A stretch of DNA of 64,000 bases, taken from Thamnaconus septentrionalis. Lineage: Eukaryota > Chordata > Actinopteri > Tetraodontiformes > Monacanthidae. The position numbers and the translations under genes were made by a program. This document shows positions 31,559 to 42,905 of the stretch, one piece after another. Under the pieces are notes generated by a model, which worked only from the letters and a program-made list of their open reading frames with translations, ran no database searches and was not told the DNA's origin. Every line of letters begins with the position of its first letter. The first letter of the stretch is position 1. Location of the stretch: assembly GCA_009823395.1 (NCBI GenBank), contig CM020502.1, positions 31,296,444-31,360,443 on the forward strand. Reading direction: 5' to 3'.

Positions 31559-32047
31559 CTAAAGACAATTCAGTCTAGCTTTACAGACTGAAGGGGCTTG
31601 GTATTCACACGGACCGTCGTTCCATTTTGATTTGATGCTATAGTTGATCATTGTGCAGTCTTCAATATTTTTGGCGTTGTCTGGCTGGTGGGATGCCCAG
31701 CTTTTAAAGTTGACAGCAGATCCATCAGTCCACATCCACGCTCCCTCCTTGTGGCCGTCCGAAAGTCCAATCCAGGTTAATCCCTGGTGCGGATCAAAGT
31801 TCTTGATCAGGGTCGAGACAAAAGTGTTCTCCTGCAGACTGTGGATGGACACCAGGTTGGCTCCCTGTGACACACAGTTGATCTCGGCGTCGGCCCAGGT
31901 CAGGTGTGTCGCCTCGTACTTGTAGAAGCAGTTTTTGAAGCGTTGCCAGGAAGGTTGACAGTCACAACCGGTCAACTTCACGTCCTGATCATCTGGAGGA
32001 AGCTCGGCGGCCAGAGTCAGACCCAGCAGGCAGAGGAGGAGCAGCAT
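31559..32047 (-). CDS. Secreted C-type lectin 3 (QPD type)
   Basis: 162-aa intronless secreted lectin with a complete CTLD: signal peptide MLLLLCLLGLTLAA, CQPSWQRFKNCFYKY, W-ADAEINC, WIGL, QPD at about residue 122, EDC, WNDGPC and SVCKA. QPD with WND predicts galactose-type binding by family knowledge. The TATA box is intact at 32123-32130 and the solo LTR lies just beyond it. It is nearly identical to lectin 2 but retains both C-terminal cysteines, so it is the best functional candidate of the tandem units. Confidence 0.85.
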   Translation of the reverse strand: MLLLLCLLGLTLAAELPPDDQDVKLTGCDCQPSWQRFKNCFYKYEATHLTWADAEINCVSQGANLVSIHSLQENTFVSTLIKNFDPHQGLTWIGLSDGHKEGAWMWTDGSAVNFKSWASHQPDNAKNIEDCTMINYSIKSKWNDGPCEYQAPSVCKARLNCL

Positions 32048-32145
32048 GGTGAAGTCAGGAGTCTGCTGAGTGGGAGTCAGATTCAGAGTCTGTCAGATTC
32101 TGCAGGAGGCAAACTCCTCTGTCTTTTATAAGCAGTGAAGAGGGC

Positions 32146-32924
32146 TGTTACGGCCAAGATGGTTTCGCCCTTTTGTGTGTGTGTGCTGTGCTTTTGCCTT
32201 GATTTTTAGAGTACCCACACCTGGGCCTACTGGCTTTGACCCGCTTTTCCTCCCCTGTGATTGGTGCGGGCGTCGGTGGAGGTTCAGCTCTCCAATCGGG
32301 AACAGCCTTCCTGCACCTGGTACCTGATTGCTGCTCCACTCTCCGGTTCTTCAAATTGACAAGACTACAAAAGCCGTGCCATCGCATTCGCGGGAGGTCT
32401 TCTGATTACGGCTGCCTCCTCCTCTTGTAGCACCAGGTTTCCTGAGACAATAGTGCTGTTTCTCAGTCGCTTCCGGTACCTGGCCCTTTGTTTGATAGCC
32501 GTTTTGCTTTGATTTTTGTTTCAACACAACTGTGGAGCGGGGTCAGGGATTTTGAGATTTAAATACAGATTGGTTTATTTTTGTAGGGGTTTTATTCTAT
32601 GTTTAGATACACTAGGTGCAGGGGTGCTGGTTACTGTATTTTGGTTTATATACATTACAGGGATAGAAAAGTCTTTGGTTTCCTCGTTCCGTTCTTTGCC
32701 ATTTTATTTCGTGGAATTGTAGATTGTAGCTTATTGAGTCCTTTATGTTATATTCTGTTTTTGCTTTAACCAGCATCCATCGGCCCCCTCCTTCAGTTCC
32801 GTTATTTTTTTTGGTTTGTTGCCCCTTTTACCACCTTCCAAACAGGGCGCAATAAATTTACTCCACCTTTAACACCGTGGCCTTGTGTTACTTTCCCTTC
32901 CCTCTAGCGAGCCGGGTTGTAACA
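32146..32924 (+). mobile_element. Solo LTR upstream of lectin 3
   Basis: 779-bp copy of the same LTR with TGTTACGG and GTAACA ends, flanked by AGGGC at 32141-32145 and directly after 32924. Confidence 0.85.
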
Positions 32925-33474
32925 AGGGCGTTCAGGGCGTCTAGGGGAGGTGATGAGTCAGTTGGCATTACAACGCTGGACTGATTTTACTGCACACGTG
33001 AGTCTTTCCCGAAGTTCTTGACAACAATATCAGATCTGGCAGATATCAGAAAGAGAGTTAATCATTCTAATAAATGAATGTGCAACAGTGTTATCTGTCA
33101 ACAGTCACCAATACATATTTTATTGTTTGTCTGGCCAGGTGCCTAGGTGTGACTGTAAAATACAAAACAAGCAGTTTTGTGGTTATGGTCAACCATCAGC
33201 TTCAGACTGATCACATACTGGTTTCTTTCTCTTGGATTAGAGGAAAACACAGGACACGTGACCTGTCACATAAAACCTATAATTTATTCATTTCAGTCAT
33301 ATTTCGATGTAGTAAAACGCATTTTAGAAAAGACATGTGGCTTCATTTGGACACCAGGGGGAGACATATTGCTTTTTAGTCCACTATGTTTTCATTTACA
33401 GCTATTAAATAACCAACCACACAAAGGGCCTTTATTTACACTGACATGTTGCAATAATACAAAACAAATCCTGA

Positions 33475-33536
33475 TCATCTGGAGGAAGCTCGGTGGCCAG
33501 AGTCAGACCCAGCAGGCAGAGAAGGAGCAGCAGCAT
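33475..33536 (-). pseudogene. Lectin signal-peptide relic in unit 3
   Basis: Third copy of the truncated signal-peptide fragment, start codon at 33536. Confidence 0.7.
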
Positions 33537-34064
33537 GGTGGAGTCTGGTTTCACTGCTTTCCTAAAGTTCTTGACAACAGTATTAGCCATGAACTGGCAA
33601 AGATATCAGAAAGTGAGTTAATCATTCCAATAAAATCACGTGCAACAGTCACGCCAATACATTTTTCATTGTTTGTTTGTTTGCCAAGGTGGTCAAGTGT
33701 GTTTTGTCAATTAAATAAGATTGTGAAGCACCTCTGGAGTTGTTTTCAACCACCAGCTGTGTCATTTAAAACAGATTTCATTGTGCAGACTTTGCATGAG
33801 ATAATGTTTTTTGCTCCACTGGGGAGAAAAGTTCAGCTGGGATTGGAGGAAAACCATCCTGCCTGAGCCCAGAAAATAAAAGACATGCAACCTGTCACAT
33901 ACAACTTATAATTGAATCATTTCAGTACGCAACACCTCTCCAACTGCGTCTACACAAAAAGCAAGAACAAACCTACACAAATAATGCACAAGGAAGTGAC
34001 ATCTGTATTTTTAATTGTTTGTCGTTAGTGTTTCAGTGTTTTGAAGTGGCGTCAACAGTACCGG

Positions 34065-34290
34065 GTCAGTTGCTGAGGGAACCCCGGCCAGTGGCACACA
34101 CTGAAGGGATTCCCAACCGGAGCCACTCGTCACACAGGCGTCCATGACTCTGGAGTCTTCTGGCTCGTGGTCTCCGGCGTCCCAGGTCTCAAAGTTGACG
34201 GCGGAACCGTCAGACCACGTCCACCTCCCGGCCGCCCGCGTGCAACTGAGTCCGACCCAGGCGCTGCGCTTCAAAACTTCACGACCATGA
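34065..34290 (-). pseudogene. Orphan CTLD C-terminal exon in unit 3, deleted
   Basis: As in units 1 and 2, but 31 bp are missing after GGATTCCCAACC (near 34120). This shifts the frame and removes the W..FCG part before the last conserved cysteine. Confidence 0.65.
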
Positions 34291-34879
34291 ACAAGAGCAC
34301 ATGCGCATGCATTCATACATGCATTCATACATGCAGTAAGCACCTGCCCCCACGTCACATATGGGTCAAAAGTCCACAGGCAGCAGTGTTGGTGTGAATG
34401 TGTGCACGTGGCAGTTAAGAGATCATTTGGACCCCATTCAAGATTGACTGACTCACAGATTCACTCTGAACCTCAGGTGTATTTGGAATCTGTATAATAA
34501 TACATTAATAACAATAAAAAGACTGCAAAATTGAAAAAAGAAAATAGTCTTATGTTTGTAAGTTAGTGAGGAGCAACCATGTATTATGTCTTGCTTTAGT
34601 TTTATTTGATTACTGTCTCTATGCGTGTGGTGTTTCCCTTCCAAGTAAAAACACGAGTGTGTCAAGTCAACCTTATTTTGTTTCAGTAAATGTCTGCAGT
34701 AATAAAGTGTTGGCTATAAATTGTTTTCTTGCAATGCAATGCCCTCAGATGGATCTTGTCAAGGCTTCCCAATGACACAACAAAGAAAGGCACAATAACA
34801 GGCAAGGTGGTGATGCTCATTCTTTATTTATTTTGTTCTGATTTGAACCAAACCAGAAGAGATTCTAAAGACAATTCAG

Positions 34880-35720
34880 TCAAAATTCACAGACTGAAGA
34901 GGCTTTGAAATGACATTTCCAGTCATTCCATTGTGTTTTGATGATTGTTCCGCAGTCTTCATTCTTGTAGTTATCTGGCTGTCTGGGTCTCCAGGTCTGA
35001 AAGTTGACAGCAGATCCATCAGTCCACATCCACACTCCTTCCTTTATGACATCATGGAGTCCAATCCAGGTGTCTCTCTGGTGCGGATCGAAGTTCTTGA
35101 TCAGGTTTGTGACAAAGTTGTTGTCCTCCAAACTGTGGATGGACACCAGGTTGGCTCCCTGTGACACACAGTTGAGCTCGGCGTCGACCCAGGTCAGATG
35201 TGTCGCCACGTACTTGTAGCAGCGGCCGTTGAAGCTGAACCTGTAATGGTGATTTATTTATGTTTACAATAATAATGTACAGGTCTTATTGTAATGTTCA
35301 TAGTGTCTGCACTGTCCTTGACATCTTGGCCTGAAAGTTCCCTCAAGTTGCATTTTGAGTTGCATCTCACCTGTGTGTGTCTGTTATTTCGAAGAAAAGT
35401 TGTTTCTATGATTATCTACACATAACCCACATTCCTGATTCTGCGTGACCTTTTATGAGTAACAATTCAGCAACAAATATAGATGTTCAGAATAGCGCAC
35501 ACCAGAAGCTGTATAAAAGAATGCTCTGTTCTTCTATCTGCACCTTAAGACTCTCAAATGAATGCAGGCAAACCATACTTTGATTGTTCAGTGAAGACTT
35601 CAAATTTTCCACAACATACCAGAAAAGTGGACACCTGCCACGTGTCAACTTCACGTCCTGATAATATGGAGGATGCCCGGCGGCCAGAGTCAGACCCAGC
35701 AGGCAGAGGAGGAGCAGCAT
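34880..35720 (-). CDS. Secreted C-type lectin 4 (QPD type), with one intron
   Basis: 153-aa secreted C-type lectin. Exon 1 is 35720-35620 (signal peptide, ends CPLF plus two bases of Trp). Exon 2 is 35240-34880 (starts by completing Trp, then FSFNGRCYKY, WIGL, WMWTDGSAVNF, QPD, EDC, WND, SVCEF, stop). The 379-bp intron is GT-AG (GTATGT...TTACAG), phase 2. The TATA box is at 35813-35820 and no LTR is present, giving the empty site AGAGGGCC. Lectin 6 carries the same CPLFWFSFNGRCYKY string without interruption. It is the only lectin in the cluster with an intron. The propeptide differs (GHPPYYQD). Confidence 0.8.
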
Positions 35721-36002
35721 GGTGGAGTCAGGAGTCTGCTGAGTGGGAGTCAGATTCAGAGTCTGTCAGATTCAGATTGTCGTCAGATTCTGCAGGAGAC
35801 AAACTCCTCTGTCTTTTATAAGCAGTGAAGAGGGCCTTCAGGGCGTCTAGGGGAGGTGATGAGTCAGTTCATCGCATCAAAAGTTAAACAAAAGAAAAAA
35901 GAAAAACAAAAAGTAACTTCATTCAATCATAACAGCTGATAAAACATTACAGAAACAAACACAATCCTGTTGGTTTTTCCTGCTCACTGCAGCAGTCAAC
36001 CG

Positions 36003-36170
36003 TCAACACTGGAGCTCAGCATCCAGCGAAAACATGTTTGTTGCCACGTACTGGTAGCAGCGGCTGTTAAAGCTGTAGCAGAACTGTGGACAGTTGTGTG
36101 ATGATCGATCATCTGGAGGAAGCTCGGCAGCGAGAGTCAGACCCAGCAGGAAGAGAAGGAGCAGCAGCAT
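36003..36170 (-). pseudogene. Truncated C-type lectin fragment
   Basis: Start codon at 36170, signal peptide MLLLLLFLLGLTLAAEL, then CPQFCYSFNSRCYQYVAT and DAELQC followed by a stop. The CTLD is cut after about 55 codons. The downstream flank (35.88-36.0 kb) is a repeat also present, without lectin, at 47.76-47.89 kb, which suggests a rearrangement breakpoint. Confidence 0.75.
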
Positions 36171-36353
36171 GGTGGAGTCAAGAGTCTGCTCTGCAGAAGG
36201 CAAACTCCTCTATCTCTACGACCAGCGAAGAGGGCGTTCAGGGCTTCCAGTGGACAATATTTTTCAGCCGGCGTCACAGCACTGGACGGATTTCACTGCT
36301 CACATTTGTCTTTTCCAAAGTTCTTGAGAACAATATCAGCTAAGAACTGGCAA

Positions 36354-36420
36354 ATCAGAATCAGAATCAGAATCAGAATCAGAAATACTTTTATTTATCC
36401 CGAAGGAAATTCTTTTCGTA
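36354..36420. repeat. AATCAG tandem plus teleost repeat tail
   Basis: Four to five AATCAG hexamers followed by TTTATTTATCCCGAAGGAAATTC, a sequence I recognise as recurring in fish genomes, probably the 3' tail of a non-LTR element. The family was not resolved. Confidence 0.55.
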
Positions 36421-36539
36421 AAAGGATTCCAGTCAACTTAAGAAATGTACATAAAATATAGAAGCATGCAACTAACTAAGTAAAAATAAAACAATAGAAA
36501 ATTAAGTAGCTGAAAGACATCAGAAAGAGAGTTAATCAT

Positions 36540-38524
36540 TCTAATACCTCTCTGACTCAGTCGTCACACAGGCCTCTATTAATAAAATAATTAAAATATT
36601 ATTAATTATTATTACTGACCCACTGTGTGTGCGTGCGGGTGTCTCGTCAGCAGCGGGGAGCGTGCTGGCGAGAGCACAGCTCCCCGCTGCTGAATACAGT
36701 GAAAAGGCAGGAGTGAGCGGGAGTGTGCCGGGCCTGCCGCCTGCCTGTTGTCCCACAAACAAGGGCCACATCAGTGTGAAACAGCGTGTGGAGGGCCGAG
36801 GCAAGATGCTGTTTGGGGGCCTCTAGTTTGTCAAACTGTGATGAAGAGATTCCTATCCCTTTAGATGGTCTACTAAGATGCTACAATATATTACACTTCA
36901 TCAGCAAAACAGGGTACAGGTACAATTAAACATCTTAGGTTGAGCCACTCAGGCAAGTTAAACTGATATAAAAAAAAACACACTATAATACAAGGAAAAT
37001 AATTCTCTATATGTCAATAAATAGAACAGATTGAGTATTTATAAAGATTCTTTACTTTAAATAAGAAAATCCAACAAACCAACAAGTGCAACAATTAAAA
37101 CAAACCAACACTTAAAATAATGCTTAATTTCCTTCGTCTCACACTTATCAGCATAACACCTAATATTAACACACATTATTCACCTGGACAGAAGGATGTT
37201 GTGAGCAACGTGATGGTCCTGGAGCTTCCTGGTCAGGATGTTCTGGAGATCCCTCTGGCTCAATGTCTGGAGCTCCAAAATATTTCAGAATTGCTCCTGC
37301 AAAGACAAAGCTCATTAGATCATCAAGCAAAATAGATCATGAGTGCATTCCTATTTTATTATGACAGTGATATTGCAGTAATACAGGAAAATTTATTTAT
37401 TTATATATTAAATTGATTGATTGCAGTGTCCCTTTAAGGCTTTTACCCAATTACAAAATTGTCACTTTTAAGAGTTTTTGCAGTAGTTTACACACTGTAC
37501 TAGTTAAAGTAATGAAACTAAGATAAATGATCCACTGCCACAATAGTCTAAAATAGTCAACACTATGCCTAATAAAATATTTCAATAAAATAGTTCTTTG
37601 AATTATAAATGAGCAGCACACTTCTAAATAGGGGCCTATAAAATACACTCTAAGCTTAATAAATTAATCTGAAGTAAGGCTACAATAACATTAAGTGTCA
37701 ATATGGGAGAGACAGCTTCCACTGAACAATGACAGAGCACTGACTACAACAACATGCCCTCCCTCCCTGTTAGAATCTGAATAAACGTTGTCAGGAGTCA
37801 ATCAGTCATTGCCATGGCAGGACAGGTTCACTTGGCAGGACATGGCCAACTTTCATAAAACAAACAAAAAAGCTGAGTTCATGACGAACAAATATTAGCG
37901 AGCCAGCTGACATTTATCCGACGCCAGCTAGCTGGCTAGCAGCACCAATAAACAAACTTGGGGGAATAAACGGCGTTTCACCTCCACCTCTCCAGCCCAC
38001 ATCACCAACAAATAACTTAGCTTTATCCTTTGCCCATTTTTTCATCAGTTTTCTTTTTCTTCCGTTTTTTCCGCACCACTGGGATAACTCATTTTTTGAT
38101 GCCATTAATGGTGTTTGTTTTTTTTGTTTTTTGTTTTAATCCTCTTGCTAACGGGAACGAATGGTAGCTGTCAATCATTCCCATCATACCTGTCGGCATC
38201 GCCGGCCCGCTACATCACTACTTGTGTGACAGTGGGGTCCAACGACATTGAAACGGGTGTGTTTTGGACCCAATTGCACCACAGCTGACACACAGGTTAA
38301 GTTGAAAAGTGTCTTTAATCAGGAATCAGGCAGAGCAGGCGGGTCAAAGGCAGGCAAGGTAGACGACAGTCTTCGGTCTTAAATGCAGGAAGGTAAATAA
38401 CAATCTGGCAGGGAATCAGTGGCACGCAGGACCCCCGGCCAGCGACGTCATATACGGCAACTCGTTACGACAAACTACCTCGAGGTAGGATATATATACA
38501 CACACAGAATATACTCGCGGTACA

Positions 38525-38565
<41 letters not shown>

Positions 38566-39340
38566 AATTCAAAAAAAAGTGCATTAACGAAATCAATAAA
38601 AAAAATCAATTCAAAGAAAAGTATTAAGAAAACATTCTCATCATTCTTTTTAACATCTTTATTTGCAAATACAATTGAAATGAATCAATTAAGCAACCAA
38701 ATACAAAATAATGTAACATTCGCAAGATAGGGGCACTGATGCCCACTTGTGTCCCCTCCCCTTAGTAAGGAAGACCTGGAGAATGCAGAGTTGATTTATA
38801 TGTTACTTTACAGTAGTCACGTCATGAACAATATGATGTTTCCAATAAGTGCCTGCATAAACACCTGTTTTAAGGAACTGACCTTCACCACAGTAATGTA
38901 AGGAGCTTCAGGCACAGAAGTAGCAACAGTTGTGTGGATGTGTCTCATCAGTACATACAGAGTAAAATCCTTGGATTTGTCCTCTTTTTCCTGAACCGAC
39001 ATATCCTGTAAAACGGATTTAAAAATGGAATAGTTTCCACTTAGAAGTAGAGATGGCATGAGGTCCGTGAATTTGCCTATACATAAATAACAGAGCAATA
39101 CAACATGTTTGACATCAACACAATATCATTCTTTCGAACATGCATCTACCAGCAGGGAATCTCTTATACAGCCTTTGACATCCAATGCACGTGTCGATCA
39201 AGTACATGGTGTGGAACTGTTTCCTGTACTCTGCAGAGAACCTAGTCCATGTAGTAACACCTGTTTAATAAAGAACAACACTAAGCCAAAGAGCACATCT
39301 TCCTTCAGCAAGTAGTGCAACTATAGAAAGTACAGCATGT
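36540..39340. other. AT-rich interval inside the lectin cluster
   Basis: No supported gene. It contains a short GC-rich patch at 36.62-36.8 kb, long AT-rich unique sequence, a repeat-like block at 38.22-38.46 kb (GGCAGAGCAGGCGGGTCAAA) and a (GT)n tract at 38527-38562. Confidence 0.5.
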
Positions 39341-39352
39341 ACATAACACATA

Positions 39353-40412
39353 TCATCGCACTATTACTACAGCACTTACTGTCAAGCCACTTAAAATGTG
39401 CTCTTCTTCTGAAATAATCAGTTGATTATCCTGAGATATACAGTTTGTTGTTGCGCATAACTGTGTTTTGTACAGTACCTCATTGACAAATCCACGCCCT
39501 TGGTCTGTGATGATCCTGTCAACAAGCCCGAAGTCGAGTAGGATGTTTTTTTTGGAAACCTCTGCAGCAGTTTTATTTCGAAGGGACTTTGCCACAACCC
39601 ACTTTATGAAAAGGTCTTTGGCCGTAAGTATATATCTACAATGTAATGTAATATAGTCAGTGTTTGTTTTTCTTTGCAAAAAATACTATTACTATAATAT
39701 GAAATACTAGTATTAATATACTAGTATTAAGGTTGCAGGGGACGCATGTTGGGAGAATAATAATAACTTCTACATAAGTCATTTACCGTTTGCCCCTTGC
39801 AGTGGTAGGAAGTGGGCCAATTAAATCCACGCCAAGTACGCTCCACGCCTCCTTCACAACAATTGGTTGCGATACAGGTGCAGCTGTCTTCATCCTGTCA
39901 TTTCGCTGACATTGGGGACACTGAACAACACAAAGCTGTTGTTTAGACTATGACAATCATTTCAATGTTTAGACACTACAGTAAACTGCACTTTTGAAGC
40001 ATTATGTGATCTAGCAAATGGCTTGATTAAGACTTGACTGATTGATGTTTTTTCCAGGGATTTCACCAGAAACAAAGAGCAAACAGTGGAAAACACGTTA
40101 GTTTGTGAATAAAATCTTCACAAACTAACATGTGAAGATTTTACATGTTAGTTTTATTCAATAATCTTTGTTAAATTATTGAAACAGTCAAACATTCCTG
40201 TAGATGCATTAATAACTGAAGAGGTCTCACCCATTTCTTGACATCCTCAGACAAAGTTGCCCAGCGATAAGATGCTGAAACCTTTTCCTGGGTTCTCCTT
40301 GCGCCGAAGTGACCTGCATTGTCATGGCACTCATGAAGGACATCTCGCAAGTGTTTTTGATCCATCACCACCATTTTGGCCTTTCCTTTCCAAAAGTAAA
40401 ACAGCTGCCAAT
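39353..40412 (-). pseudogene. Spliced integrase relic (Ginger/gypsy-type)
   Basis: Three exon-like blocks join across GT-AG introns. Block 1 (about 40412-40231) has the H2C2 zinc-binding part (HECHDNAGHFGARRT, DVKKW). Block 2 (39935 or 39920 to 39787) has CPQCQRNDRMK and the first catalytic Asp in LGVDLIGPL. Block 3 (39635 down) restores GKRYILTAKD across a phase-2 junction and has the second Asp in IITDQGRGFVNE. The third catalytic residue (Glu) region is not seen, so the core is incomplete. Spliced integrases of this kind occur in Ginger transposons and domesticated GIN1-like genes. Which applies is undecided, and the truncation favours a dead relic. Confidence 0.65.
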
Positions 40413-41091
40413 CTATTGCAGCAGGGGGGGGGGGGGAAATTCTCCATTTCACATGGAGTTGGTAACATGTGACTGCAGCTTGTTTCATTAAATGTAACTG
40501 CATTTTGTTCATGAGAAAATAAAATATAAAGGTTACTTACCGTTGACCAAGTACTTTTTGGACTCCCTCCAAATCACCCTTCTACTGCTGTGCACAGTCT
40601 TGGAGATAATGATGCGTGAGTGATATGTTTTGTGAAAAATGTAGTGTAGTGTTTTAATTCAGTGTAGAACATTCTCCACTGTCTCACTCTCCATTTTTCG
40701 CTCTCTCCAAAAAAACACTCCTCACTCTTCTCCAAACTACTCTCCTCACTCTCCACAGAGTGGAACTGTTTTCGCTCCTTTTTTTTTGACTTAGTTTCCC
40801 GCCCCGTTCTCCCGTTTTTTCGATTACTTCATTCAATGACCGACCACAATGTCGTTTGTCTTAAAAGAGTTGCCGTAAAAATCCGCGCTCTGGACAAACC
40901 GCGATGTAGTTTGTTCTAATAGATTTGCCGTAGGACCCCGGACACATTTCACAGGCCCGGACAGATTCTGTACCTACAGGTGTATGTGGACAGCGTACAC
41001 ACAGGCACTGGCCTTCCCTTCAACCTCTCGCTTCCTGCGAGAGGCACCGAAATGCAGACACAAGGGCGCCGCCATTACTCCAACCCCCTGA

Positions 41092-41395
41092 CTCCACACC
41101 GGAACTCAACGCCTGAAGGTAGTTGATCGTTTTTTTGAAATGTATTTTTTAATAATTGCGCAAAACAGTACAAACAAAAACAAACAAAAAAAACCCAATA
41201 GCAACAAAAACTATCGCCGGACATGGGCTCCGCTATAACTTCTATACCGTAACTCAAGACCGGAACTCAACGCCGGAAGTTAGTTGATCTTTTTTTTTTT
41301 AATGTATTTTTTTTAATAATTGCGCAAAACAGTACAAAAAAAAACAAAACAATAGCAACAAATACTATCACGAGGGGGTTGCATACATAAAAGTA
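41092..41395. repeat. Direct repeat of ~125 bp, period ~161 bp
   Basis: CCGGAACTCAACGCC-containing block at 41099 recurs at 41260, each followed by TTAATAATTGCGCAAAACAGTAC and a CAATAGCAACAAA run. Unidentified. The neighbouring 40.5-42.3 kb shows no gene. Confidence 0.75.
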
Positions 41396-42404
41396 TTTTT
41401 ATGGTTTGCGCGATAAAAAGATAATTGTAGAAGGCAGATAGACTCAGGGTCTTGATAGCTTTTATGTTATTGTTATTTTCAAGCTAGTTTTAATATACTG
41501 TTGGACATCGTTCTCAAATGTAAGAAAAAGGGTTTTAATACATGTTTTAAAAGAAAGGGTAAAATCAGGTTCAATATAAGAGAAAATCAAATTATAGACA
41601 TCTACTCAGCGAAGTTAAGTTAAAAGTAATTTAAAAGTAAATTTGTAGGCTACTATAAAACTCAGAATTTGTATCTATTTTTTTGATTATCTCAATAAAG
41701 GCATTGTGAGAACTTCTAGTCAAATTATTATTGCCAGTATGACATGACATTGTTTTTATTACATTTTAGAAACAAAATAGAATGAACAGAAAACTGATAA
41801 TGGTTAAATAGAATTATTTCATGCATATAATGACTAAATGGGATAATGGAGACCTCTCCAGAAGCAGGAAATACCTGTTCTGTTGCAGTGATGTCTGTGG
41901 CCATTGTTTTACTCATAATGCTTGTCCCTGGAGATCCCTGGTGGATGAAAAATCAACCAGCAGGACTGAATGTCATTTTGCCAAGCTGCTTTTCTGTGCC
42001 TTTGAAAAAAACAGTATGTTGGGAGCTGTGTCTGTGCAGTGTTTGAATTTGTTGCAGAGGCAGATGAACACATCAGAAACCTAAAACAATTTTCCTTCCC
42101 TCCCCAGCAGACTGCAGCATAAAACAACACACATGCCACCACAAACAAAACATCTTCAGCATGTTGCTACAGATGTCAAGAGATCTTGGCTTCCTTAAGA
42201 AGAAGAGGCAGCTCTGCCCTTATTTATTGAGTTATCCTGTTTAGGTACCTCTTCAAATTATTATCCAGCTGTACACTTAGATATTTATGACTTGGCACCA
42301 CCTTGAGGTCTTCCCCACTGGTACTCTATATACAACTTGTTCATCATTAGTCCAGATCTCAACTGATTTCTGCTTTTCTGAGGGCAAATCAACAGCTGTT
42401 TTCC

Positions 42405-42905
42405 TCAAGACAGAACCAGTTCTCGCCGACAACCAATGCAAAGTTTACAGACAGAGGTGTAGTAATTGTTACATTGTTCGTCATTCCATTGTTCGGAAGG
42501 ACTAAAATTTGTGTGGACACAGTCTTCGTTTCCGTACTGGTCATTGGGCTCTCCAGGAAACCAGTCTCCAAAGTTGAGAGGAGACCCATCAGACCACATC
42601 AATGCTTTCTCCTCCTGGCCGTCCGCAAGTCCAATCCAGGTATGTTGGCCCTCAAAGTTCTTGATCAGGGCCATGACAAAAGTGTTTTCCTGCAGACTTT
42701 GGATGGACACCAGGTTGGCCGCCTGTGACACACAGTTGAGCTCGGCTTTGGCCCAGGTCAGCTTTTTCACCACGTACTTGTAGCAGCTGCCGTTGAAGTG
42801 GAACCAGAAAAGTGGACAGGTGCCTCGGGTCAACTTCACGTCCTGATCATCTAGAGGAAGCCCGGCGGCCAGAGTCAGACCCAGCAGGCAGAGGAGCAGC
42901 TGCAT
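42405..42905 (-). CDS. Secreted C-type lectin 5 (EPN type)
   Basis: 166-aa intronless secreted lectin. The start at 42905 is chosen because MQLLLCLLGLTLAAGLP aligns with the signal peptides of its neighbours; the frame is open further upstream. The CTLD has CPLFWFHFNGSCYKY, W-AKAELNC, WIGL, EPN at about residue 120, EDC, WNDEQC and SVCK. EPN predicts mannose-type binding by family knowledge. The upstream region keeps only about 40 bp of similarity to the other promoters and lacks their TATA box and LTR, so regulation differs. The 3' flank resembles that of lectin 1. Confidence 0.85.
   Translation of the reverse strand: MQLLLCLLGLTLAAGLPLDDQDVKLTRGTCPLFWFHFNGSCYKYVVKKLTWAKAELNCVSQAANLVSIQSLQENTFVMALIKNFEGQHTWIGLADGQEEKALMWSDGSPLNFGDWFPGEPNDQYGNEDCVHTNFSPSEQWNDEQCNNYYTSVCKLCIGCRRELVLS

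Larger units (their letters stand above)
28381..31734. repeat. Tandem lectin unit 2 (~3.35 kb)
   Basis: Second near-identical copy, from mid-lectin 2 to mid-lectin 3, with the same order of parts as unit 1 and only scattered substitutions and small indels. Confidence 0.85.
31735..34500. repeat. Tandem lectin unit 3
   Basis: Third copy of the unit. It is near-identical up to about 34.5 kb, then drifts into the more diverged lectin 4 locus. The orphan CTLD exon in this copy has a 31-bp deletion. Confidence 0.8.
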
